From: JACVRW01 sp963765135
Lineage (GTDB): Bacteria; Actinomycetota; Thermoleophilia; Solirubrobacterales; Thermoleophilaceae
Direction: 5' to 3'
Assembly: GCA_963765135.1 (NCBI GenBank)
Contig: CAVXUX010000008.1
Span: 186,001 to 250,000 of the forward strand
Length of the DNA stretch: 64,000 nucleotides
The notes under the pieces were generated by a model. It had not been told where the DNA came from. It worked only from the letters and a program-made list of their open reading frames with translations, and ran no database searches. The position numbers were made by a program, and so were the translations under genes. Positions 57,595-64,000 of the stretch are shown here, piece by piece (position 1 is the stretch's first letter; the number at the start of each line of letters is the position of its first letter).

Positions 57595-57837
57595 CTAGCC
57601 TCGGGCGGCCGACCAGCTCAGCTCGAGCTCGAGCTCGATCCGGTCGCCGTTCGACCTCAGCCGCCGCTCCAAGCGGAGCTCTTTATCGACAGGAACCGTG
57701 ATCCGGCGGCCCGCTGCGATCAGCTCGAGCGGGCCGCCGGCGGTCAGTGCGTACGCGATGTCGATCAGCCGCTCAGCGGCCTGCTGACGTGACAGCCGTT
57801 CGTCTTGCTTGAACTCCGGCACGGTTGAGTCCGTCAC
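57595..57837 (-). CDS. Amphi-Trp domain-containing protein
   Basis: 80 residues from GTG 57837, overlapping the HdeD-like stop (GTGA). EFKQDERLSRQQAAERLIDIAYAL and GRRITVPVDKELRLERRLR, ending LELELSW, match the small amphi-Trp domain, a beta-rich unit of unknown function common in archaea and actinobacteria. It ends two bases from the convergent LuxR gene. Confidence 0.82.
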   Translation of the reverse strand: MTDSTVPEFKQDERLSRQQAAERLIDIAYALTAGGPLELIAAGRRITVPVDKELRLERRLRSNGDRIELELELSWSAARG

Positions 57838-58430
57838 AGCTCCTCGCGCAGCGCGCGGATCTGGAATGCCCGCACGATGTTCGTGATGCCCTGCATCAGC
57901 GCCCAGATACCGGCGAAGACCAGGAGCACGTACGCCTTGTGGATGAAGAACTGGCCCGAGGTCCAGAAGGCAAGCGCCGTCATCAGGATCCCCGAGATCA
58001 GTCCCAGCCACCAGAGCGGGTTGATCGCGCGCTCGAGAAAAGCGCGGATCATCCACCACACGCCGACGATCAGGAACAGAAAGCCCAGGATGTCGGCGAG
58101 GCCGGCGAACGTGTCCTCCGGGTTGGCGAAGCAGACGATGGCGGACACGAGAAAGAGCCCGCCGAACAGCGCCCAGGCCCAGCGCGCCGGCACGTCCAGC
58201 GTGGACAGCGCGATGTTCTCGACGCCAAGCGACAGGAACATCAGCCCGACGAGGATGCCGACAGTGGTCACGGACGCCTGGTCGAACTGAAGAATGACCA
58301 GCGCGACGGCGACCCATGCGATGCCCGCGACCAGCAGGACCCACCAGTAACCGGTGGCAGTGCGGACGCTGTCGCGCAGGGCGTGGATGGAAGGTGGTGC
58401 GAAGTGTGGTGTTGCGGCGTGTTCGCTCAC
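57834..58430 (-). CDS. HdeD family acid-resistance-type membrane protein
   Basis: 198 residues from GTG 58430, with GGAGGTAATC just upstream. Six TM helices in three pairs, with YWWVLLVAGIAWVAVALVIL, FLFLIVGVWWMIRAFLERA and YVLLVFAGIWALMQGI, are typical of HdeD (DUF308). Such proteins aid survival in acid or other envelope stress. Motif copy B lies 53 bp upstream. Confidence 0.9.
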   Translation of the reverse strand: MSEHAATPHFAPPSIHALRDSVRTATGYWWVLLVAGIAWVAVALVILQFDQASVTTVGILVGLMFLSLGVENIALSTLDVPARWAWALFGGLFLVSAIVCFANPEDTFAGLADILGFLFLIVGVWWMIRAFLERAINPLWWLGLISGILMTALAFWTSGQFFIHKAYVLLVFAGIWALMQGITNIVRAFQIRALREEL

Positions 58431-58482
58431 GATTACCTCCAGGGTGTCGTTGTTGTCGCGACCGATACTCCGGTCGACGTGT

Positions 58483-58512
58483 GTGAGCCGTCGTCACACG
58501 CTTTGCGTGATT
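58483..58512 (-). promoter_or_regulatory. Regulatory motif, copy B (upstream of hdeD-like gene)
   Basis: Read toward the hdeD-like gene it is AATCACGCAAAGCGTGTGAC followed by GACGGCTCAC. It differs from copy A at about nine of 30 positions, mostly in the spacer. It starts 8 bp from the end of the AI-2E gene, so it cannot serve the latter. Confidence 0.75.
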
Positions 58513-58519
58513 GATGCAG

Positions 58520-59601
58520 TCAGGCCGGCTGCTGCTGCTGAGCGAGGTCCGCGGCCGCGATCCGAGCCCTTCTGCCCGGCGGTGAGCTCCTCGCAGGAGG
58601 ATTTGGAGCGCGGCTGCGATTGGCACGCCGATGATCGCCCCTATGACCCCGAAGAGCGCTCCGAACGCCAGCACGCTGACGAGCACCGTGAAACCCGAGA
58701 CGTGGGCGGCCTTTCCGATGATCGTGGGCTGCAGGACGTAGTTCTCGATCTGCTGGTAGACCAGCATCACGATCGCGAAGGCGACCAGCGCCTCGAGGCT
58801 GACCGACAGCGCGATGACCCCGATGATGATGCCGGCGATGGTGGCCCCGACGGTGGGGATGAGGTCGAGGAGCCCCGCGATCAACGCCAGGGCGAGCGGG
58901 TACGGCAGGCCGAGAATTACCGCAGTGACGCCGTAAACGGTCCCGCAGATCACCGAGATCGCGAGGTTGCCGAGCATGTAGCGCGAGGTCGTGTTGACGA
59001 TTCGATTCGTCACGTCCAGGTAGCGCTCCCGCTTGTCGCGGTACATCAGGCCCCCGATCCAGTCGCGTACGCGCGGTTCGTCGGACAGGCCGAACAGCGT
59101 CAGGAAGATGACCGAGAAGAACAGCGTGACGGCCCCGAAGGCCGACACGCCGACATCGGCGACGCCGCCGGACACGGTGGCCACCCCGCTGGTGATGTCG
59201 GTCGCGTGCTCGCGCAAGGTGTCGAGCGAGCCGCTCCCGCCGTTGATGAAGTCGCCGAAATCGCTGCGCCTCACCTGGTCCAGGATCTCGGGCAGGTCAC
59301 GGCTGAACCCCCGCACGGCGTCGCCAATCGCCTGCGCCAGCACCAGGACGACGACGGCGATGGCGATCACGATGCCCAACACGAGCAGCGTCGCGCACAG
59401 GGCCCTGCTCCAGCGCAGGCGCCGCTCCATCGCCGTCGCCACCGGCGAGAGGACGGCCACGCTGAAGACGGACACAAGGATGATCAGCAGCGCGCTCCCG
59501 ATCGACGCCAGCGCTCCGGCGACCGCGACGATGCCGGCGGCCACGAGCAGCGTCCGGACCGAAATGGACACCACGACATCGGGGCGCCCGGTGTCGGTCA
59601 C
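58520..59601 (-). CDS. AI-2E family transporter (PerM-like membrane protein); one frameshift near the end
   Basis: GTG 59601 starts a protein with seven to eight TM segments. IGGLMYRDKRERYLDVTNRI, GLLDLIPTVGATIAGIIIGV and QQIENYVLQPTIIGKAAHVSG are family signatures. Without correction the frame runs on through the next gene. Removing one base near 58590 gives LRELTAGQKGSDRGRGPRSA and a TGA at 58520. Members export autoinducer-2 or act as Na+/H+ antiporters. Confidence 0.87.
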
Positions 59602-59797
59602 AGCGGTACCTGCCAGCCCATCGTGATCGGCCGCTCGTGGGCAGCCGAAAGTCGATCGGACTGGCGGCGTTGCGCGCGCCGGCGCCGAACACCGCCGCGG
59701 GATGCGATTTGCGAGGCGCCGGTCTGGCCAGCGACTGAACGTCACTCGCGACGGCGGTAGCGGGGGGTGTCATCGGACGAGGGTCCTCGCTGCGCGA
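59598..59797 (-). other. Gene-poor leader upstream of the AI-2E gene with possible short frame
   Basis: ATG 59773 opens a frame reading VASDVQSLARPAPRKSHPAA, and another frame ends ERPITMGWQVPL with a TGA overlapping the AI-2E GTG. One frameshift would join them into a peptide of about 58 residues. I cannot tell a damaged small gene from an untranslated leader. Motif copy C is directly upstream. Confidence 0.3.
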
Positions 59798-59827
59798 GTG
59801 AGCCGTCGTCACACACTTCTGACGATT
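59798..59827 (-). promoter_or_regulatory. Regulatory motif, copy C (upstream of the AI-2E unit)
   Basis: Read toward AI-2E it is AATCGTCAGAAGTGTGTGAC followed by GACGGCTCAC. The TGTGACGACGGCTCAC half is identical to copy B; the AATCAC half is weaker (AATCGTC). It lies 25 bp before ATG 59773 and 197 bp before GTG 59601. Confidence 0.7.
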
Positions 59828-59859
59828 CAGGGGCGAGCGCGCCGGTCGAGCCTTGTACG

Positions 59860-60453
59860 TCAACCACGCGCCGAGCGTCGCCGCTCCAGGGCGGCTACCG
59901 CCACGGGCGCCAGCGCCACGCCGCTGGCCGTTCCTGCGATCGTGTCGGACGGGTAATGCACGCCCGTGTGGACACGCGAGTAGGCGACCAGCGACGCAAC
60001 GACGCTCAGCGGGATCCCGGCCTGCGGCCACGCGGCACTGACACCGCTGGCGAAGGCGAAGCCGGACGCGGAATGGCCCGAGGGCCACGACGTGGAGCGC
60101 GGCATTGCGACCTGGCGGGTGACCGGGAGGTCGTACATCTGCCTGTCGGGCCGGCGCCGGTTGCCGAGCGGCTTCAGCACCAGGTTCACGACGGCCGACG
60201 TGAGGGCGATGGAAGCCAGGCCGTTCTCCGCGGCGCGCCGGCCGCGCTCGCCGCCGCATGCGGCGAGCAGGGCGGAGCAGCCGAGCCACAGCCGCGAATG
60301 GTTCGCGGCCCGGGAGAGCCGGCGGAGCGCCACGTCCATGGCCGGCGTCGGCGTGACCGCGATCGCCGCGTAGACCGCCTCGTCGAGCCTGTCGAGCTCA
60401 ACGGCCCAAGCGGGCGGGCGGAGCGCAGCGTGCCTGTCGGCCGGGGGCGTCAT
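59860..60453 (-). CDS. PAP2 family phosphatase
   Basis: 197 residues from ATG 60453. KPLGNRRRPDRQ, PSGHSASGFAFA and SRVHTGVHYPSDTIAG are the three PAP2 active-site motifs; the His of the third is the nucleophile. Several TM helices surround them. It removes phosphate from lipids such as phosphatidate or undecaprenyl diphosphate. It diverges, 9 bp apart, from a lipid kinase gene, a natural opposing pair. Confidence 0.9.
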   Translation of the reverse strand: MTPPADRHAALRPPAWAVELDRLDEAVYAAIAVTPTPAMDVALRRLSRAANHSRLWLGCSALLAACGGERGRRAAENGLASIALTSAVVNLVLKPLGNRRRPDRQMYDLPVTRQVAMPRSTSWPSGHSASGFAFASGVSAAWPQAGIPLSVVASLVAYSRVHTGVHYPSDTIAGTASGVALAPVAVAALERRRSARG

Positions 60454-60462
60454 GACCTGTCG

Positions 60463-61316
60463 ATGGGATGGGCCCGCGCTGACGCCTCGCGGCAGCCCGT
60501 GCTGTTCATCAATCCGAACTCCGGCGGCGGCCGGGCTGGACGGGCCGGGCTTGTCGAGGCGGCTCGTGAACGGGGGATCGAGCCTATCGTCCTGGGGCCG
60601 GGCGATGACCTCAGCGCCCTCGCAGGCGAGGCTGCAGCGGGTGGGGCCGACGTGCTCGGCATGGCGGGCGGAGACGGATCGCTGTCGGTCGTGGCGGCCG
60701 CCGCAACCGCCCATGGAGTCCCGTTCATATGCGTTCCTGCCGGGACCCGGAACCACTTCGCCCGCGACCTGGGCCTGGACCCGAATCACCTCGTCGGGGC
60801 GCTCGACGCGTTCACCGATGCGCTCGAGGGGTCCATCGACCTCGGCGACGTGAACGGGCGCCCGTTTCTCAACAACGTGTCGCTCGGCGTGTACGGGGCG
60901 GCCGTGCAACGGGAGAGCTATCGCGATGCGAAGGCGCGCACGCTCTTCGAGACCGCGGCCGAGGTGCTGGGTCCGAGCGCCGAACTGCCCGGCGTGCGCC
61001 TTGTCGACGACCTCGGTGTCGCCCACACCAACCCCGCCGTCGTCCTGGTGTCGAACAACCCCTACGCACGCCGGCGTCGGCGCAGGGGCGGACTTCGCCC
61101 GGCGCTCGACAGGGGGCGACTCGGAGTCCTCGTTCTCTACAGGCCGGGCGGTCCCCCGGGCCTCCCGGCCGCGGATGGACCGCGCGCTCCCTGGACGTGA
61201 CCGCCGGCGACGCGGTTGCCGCGGGCCTGGACGGAGAGGCGATTGAGCTCGAGCCCACCATTCACTTCAGCGTGCGGCCGAGAGCGCTGCGCGTGCGCAT
61301 CCCGATCAGCCGATGA
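60463..61316 (+). CDS. Diacylglycerol kinase-family lipid kinase; one frameshift
   Basis: ATG 60463. LFINPNSGGGRAGRAGLVE and GMAGGDGSLSVVAAAA are the nucleotide-binding motifs; VPAGTRNHFARDLGL and NNVSLGVYG follow. A frameshift near 61180 and possibly another near 61075 disturb the C-domain, which resumes WTARSLDVTAGDAVAAGLDG and ends VRIPISR at 61316. Family members phosphorylate diacylglycerol or related lipids. With the PAP2 gene it could set phosphatidate levels. Confidence 0.85.
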
Positions 61317-61326
61317 CCCGCGCGAC

Positions 61327-61367
61327 GATCACGCAAAGCTTGTGATGACAAGTCGTCCGGCTCGCAC
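61327..61367 (+). promoter_or_regulatory. Regulatory motif, divergent copy E (upstream of doxX-like gene)
   Basis: GATCACGCAAAGCTTGTGAT then GAC, an extra 8 bases, and CGGCTCGCAC align with copies A-D apart from the insertion. It lies 15 bp before ATG 61382 in the same orientation as the other copies. The insertion may make it weak or non-functional. Confidence 0.5.
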
Positions 61368-61381
61368 CGATCGTCCAGGCC

Positions 61382-61759
61382 ATGGAAACCGCACTATGGA
61401 CAACACAGCTGCTCCTCGCAGCAATCTATTTCGCCACCGGCTTGACCAAGCTCACGCAGCCGCGCGCACAGCTCGCGGCGGGCCCGATGGGCTGGGCCGC
61501 CGACGTGACCGATGTGGAGTTCCGCACCGTCGGCCTCCTCGAGGTGCTGGGCGCGCTCGGCTTGGTCCTGCCGGGCGCATTGGGCATCGCGCCGCTTCTC
61601 ACCCCGCTCGCAGCGGTGGGTCTCGCGCTGACCATGGTCGGGGCGATGGTCACGCACGTGCGCATGGGCGAGACCGACCGCCTCGCCGTGCCGATCGTCC
61701 TCCTCGCCCTCACCCTGTTCGTCGCCATCGAGCGCTTCGGCGTGCAGAGCCTGGGATGA
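61382..61759 (+). CDS. DoxX family membrane protein
   Basis: 125 residues from ATG 61382. Four TM helices; AAIYFATGLTKLTQPRAQLA and FRTVGLLEVLGALGLVLPGAL are DoxX features. The Gly-Lys-Leu after helix 1 and the EVLGALGL stretch are typical. DoxX proteins are linked to redox homeostasis or serve as oxidase subunits. It starts 65 bp after the lipid kinase stop, behind motif copy E. Confidence 0.88.
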   Translation: METALWTTQLLLAAIYFATGLTKLTQPRAQLAAGPMGWAADVTDVEFRTVGLLEVLGALGLVLPGALGIAPLLTPLAAVGLALTMVGAMVTHVRMGETDRLAVPIVLLALTLFVAIERFGVQSLG

Positions 61760-61761
61760 CG

Positions 61762-61824
61762 ATGAGCTCCCACCTCGCTTTGGAGGTCTACGCGGAGATG
61801 CAGGAAGCGAACGGAATCACATGA
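61762..61824 (+). pseudogene. Possible remnant of a tyrosine recombinase C-terminus
   Basis: A 20-codon frame reads MSSHLALEVYAEMQEANGIT. The block SSHLALEVYAEMQ resembles the end of actinobacterial phage-type integrases, just after the catalytic His and before the Tyr-containing helix (ALEVYA). Nothing else of an integrase remains. It overlaps motif copy D. The match is by eye and short, so it may be chance. Confidence 0.25.
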
Positions 61825-61844
61825 GATGTGTGACGACCGCTCAC
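61814..61844 (+). promoter_or_regulatory. Regulatory motif, copy D (upstream of GH15 gene)
   Basis: GAATCACATGAGATGTGTGA then CGACCGCTCAC reads toward the GH15 gene, 98 bp before its GTG. TCACA-N7-TGTGA symmetry is perfect when read on the other strand, as in copy A. A possible -10-like GGATAC lies about 28 bp further on. Confidence 0.75.
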
Positions 61845-61941
61845 CCAGCTCGCGCTCACACTGCGGGCATGGATACGGCGACAACCACGGCACCGCTGGC
61901 CGCAGAGAGGATACACCGACGCCGCCCACGCGGCTGATCGA

Positions 61942-63873
61942 GTGGCTACCGATCGCATCGCAGGGGTGAGCAACACGGTGGACAAGCCCCACGCGGACGC
62001 CTCGGTGCCGGATACCGCGGCAGCGCCTTCCCCGTTCACCCCGATCGCCAACTATGGCTTCCTGTCCAACTGCCACACGGGCGCGCTCGTGGCCCCGGAC
62101 GGCACGGTCGACTGGCTGTGCGTCCCCCGGTTCGACTCGCCGAGCGTGTTCGGTGCCCTGCTCGACCGCGGCGCGGGCGGCTTCAGGTTCGCCCCGTTCG
62201 GGATCAACGTCCCCAGCGACAGGATCTATGAGCCCGGGACCAACACACTTGTCACTTCCTGGAAGACCCCGACAGGCTGGGTGGTCGTCCGCGACGCGCT
62301 CGCGATGGGACCGCGCCGTGGCGAGGACACGGTTACACCGCACACGAGACCGCCATCCGACGAGGACGCCGATCACGCGCTCGTGCGGACCGCCAAATGC
62401 ATCGACGGCAGTGTGGAGATCGATCTCGTGTGCGAGCCCGCGTTCGACTATGGGCGCGTTCCCGGCGGGTGGACGCTGAGCCCAGATAGGCATCGAGCGG
62501 ACGCGACCGGCGGCGACCAGGCACTCCGGCTCCAGACCGACATGCTCGTGGGCATCGAGGCTGGCCGGGCTCGGGCCCGCCACGTCCTGCGCGCCGGCGA
62601 GACGGTGTACTGCGCACTAGCCTGGAGCGACGAAGCGCTCGTCCCGACCACCGCCGACGAGGCCGCCGATCAGCTCGACGCGACCACGCGCTTCTGGCGC
62701 GACTGGCTCGCCCGCGCGGCGATCCCTGACCACGAGCTCGGCCCGATGATCCAGCGGTCGGCGCTGACGATCAAGGGCCTCACGTACATGCCGACCGGGG
62801 CGACGGTCGCGGCGCTCACCACGTCGCTGCCCGAGACACCCGCCGGCGAGCGGAACTGGGACTACCGCTACACCTGGCTCCGCGACTCGACCTTCCTTCT
62901 ACGTGCGCTGCACTTCCTGCTCCTGGATTGGGAGGCCGACGAATTCATGCAGTTCATGGCCGACCTCGACCGCAACGACGACGGCGGTCTCCAGATCATG
63001 TACGGGATCGACGGTCGCCGCGATCTGACCGAGTCGGTGCGCGAGGACCTATCCGGCTACGACGGCGCACAGCCCGTCCGGATCGGCAACGGCGCCTTCG
63101 ACCAGCGGCAGAACGACGTCTTCGGTGCCGCCCTCGACTCCGTCCTGCTCCACAGCCGCCGAAGCCAGCGCATTCCGGCCCGCCTGTGGCCGCTCGTGCA
63201 GGCGCAGGTCGAGTGCGCGACAGCGGTCTGGCGTCAACCGGACCAGGGCATCTGGGAGGCGCGCGGCGAGCCGCAGCACTACGTCTCATCGAAGCTGATG
63301 TGCTGGGTCGCGCTCGATCGCGCAGCGCGTCTCGCGAACATCCGCGGAGAAGCCGCGCTCTCGGCCAGCTGGGCACAGACTGCCGCGGAGATCAAGTCGG
63401 ACATCCTCGAGCACGGGGTCGACAGTCGCGGCGTGCTGCGCCAGCACTACGACACCGACGCGCTCGACGCCTCCACGCTGCTCGCAGGGATCTTCGGGTT
63501 TCTGCCGCCCGACGACGCACGACTGCGTGCCACCGTCCTGGCCGTCGAAGACGAGCTGAGCGAGCAGGGCTACGTGCTGCGCTACCGCACCGAACAGACC
63601 GACGACGGACTATCCGGCAAGGAGGGGAGCTTTCTCATCTGCTCCTTCTGGCTCGTATCGGCGCTGGCGATCATCGGCGAGCCGCAACGGGCAAGACACC
63701 TGATGGAGCGCCTCGTGAAGGTTGCATCCCCGCTGGGGCTGTATGCGGAGGAGTTCGACGCCGAGACCGGCAGACACCTCGGGAACTTCCCGCAGGCCTT
63801 CTCGCACCTCGCTCTGATCGAGGCCGCCGCGCGACTCATCGTCGCAGAGGGCCTGAAGGAGGTCGTCGGCTGA
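61942..63873 (+). CDS. Glycoside hydrolase family 15 protein (glucoamylase/trehalase-like)
   Basis: 643 residues from GTG 61942; GTG 61966-61968 is a possible later start. YGFLSNCHTGALVAPDGTVDWLC is the N-terminal beta-domain signature. The (alpha/alpha)6 barrel has ERNWDYRYTWLRDSTFLLRA, GIWEARGEPQHYVSSK with the general-acid Glu, and LGNFPQAFSHLALIEAA. The length fits the mycobacterial-type trehalase group. It probably cleaves trehalose or short alpha-glucans in the cytosol; there is no signal peptide. Motif D suggests stress control. 63874-64000 shows no feature. Confidence 0.92.
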   Translation: MATDRIAGVSNTVDKPHADASVPDTAAAPSPFTPIANYGFLSNCHTGALVAPDGTVDWLCVPRFDSPSVFGALLDRGAGGFRFAPFGINVPSDRIYEPGTNTLVTSWKTPTGWVVVRDALAMGPRRGEDTVTPHTRPPSDEDADHALVRTAKCIDGSVEIDLVCEPAFDYGRVPGGWTLSPDRHRADATGGDQALRLQTDMLVGIEAGRARARHVLRAGETVYCALAWSDEALVPTTADEAADQLDATTRFWRDWLARAAIPDHELGPMIQRSALTIKGLTYMPTGATVAALTTSLPETPAGERNWDYRYTWLRDSTFLLRALHFLLLDWEADEFMQFMADLDRNDDGGLQIMYGIDGRRDLTESVREDLSGYDGAQPVRIGNGAFDQRQNDVFGAALDSVLLHSRRSQRIPARLWPLVQAQVECATAVWRQPDQGIWEARGEPQHYVSSKLMCWVALDRAARLANIRGEAALSASWAQTAAEIKSDILEHGVDSRGVLRQHYDTDALDASTLLAGIFGFLPPDDARLRATVLAVEDELSEQGYVLRYRTEQTDDGLSGKEGSFLICSFWLVSALAIIGEPQRARHLMERLVKVASPLGLYAEEFDAETGRHLGNFPQAFSHLALIEAAARLIVAEGLKEVVG

Positions 63874-64000
63874 GCGCACGGAGCCTGGCGTCGCTCGCTG
63901 TGTCTGAGCGCGGGAAGCGCGCCGCTCGCGGCTTCGTGTCTCGTCAGGTCCGGGCTGATGCGGTGGGCGTTCGGTCAGGCCGCATCGTGTACGGCGGCCG

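Overview
The window is very GC-rich, densely packed and uses many GTG, TTG and probably CTG starts. Genes are commonly coupled by GTGA, ATGA or CTGA overlaps. Gene content, plus a C-terminal domain on a secreted oxidase that I associate with Thermoleophilia, suggests an actinobacterium of the Solirubrobacterales/Thermoleophilia. This is inference; no rRNA or intact tRNA is present. Many genes carry one-base frameshifts, mostly an extra G or C, concentrated at 4.4-8.8 kb and 44.7-47.0 kb. They look like sequencing or assembly error rather than gene decay, so such genes are given as whole loci.

0-19 kb: an alpha/beta hydrolase/TetR pair with two operators; a lipoprotein esterase; then an 11-gene minus-strand operon (12.7 to 2.3 kb). 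The operon encodes Kdd-, hotdog- and Kce-like enzymes of beta-lysine/3,5-diaminohexanoate breakdown, a TetR regulator, an S66 peptidase, a complete Dpp-type peptide ABC transporter and an S58 (beta-aminopeptidase family) peptidase. Facing it is a secreted copper-radical oxidase with all galactose-oxidase active-site residues. A Rieske oxygenase, an HDAC-like deacetylase and a TetR-DUF3237 unit follow.

19-43 kb is carbohydrate and cyclitol metabolism: a GH3 glucosidase, two tandem flavin oxidoreductases, an IlvD/Edd dehydratase-SDR-glucose dehydrogenase operon, and a 10-gene minus-strand operon (37.9 to 28.0 kb). The latter holds an FAD oxidase, two sugar isomerase-like TIM barrels, two Tm-1-like ATP-binding proteins, a creatininase-family hydrolase, a DeoR regulator, a Gfo/Idh dehydrogenase, a PEP-hydrolase-like TIM barrel and a cupin. 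It diverges from a five-gene Liv-type ABC transporter. The set resembles an IolG/IolN/IolO-style cyclitol pathway with novel Tm-1 components.

43-54 kb is mixed: a STAND-like ATPase behind three phased half-sites, a two-subunit molybdenum hydroxylase, secreted proteins of unknown role, an isochorismatase-like hydrolase, a metallophosphoesterase, a flavin monooxygenase and a cupin. At 53.4-53.9 kb lie two direct repeats that each contain the 3' half of a tRNA-Arg(ACG), probably attachment-site scars.

54-64 kb is a stress and envelope island: DUF1269, a MalT-like LuxR regulator, amphi-Trp, HdeD, AI-2E, PAP2, lipid kinase, DoxX and GH15 genes. A ~30-bp motif recurs upstream of four or five of these units in one orientation relative to the gene it precedes, suggesting an undescribed local regulon.
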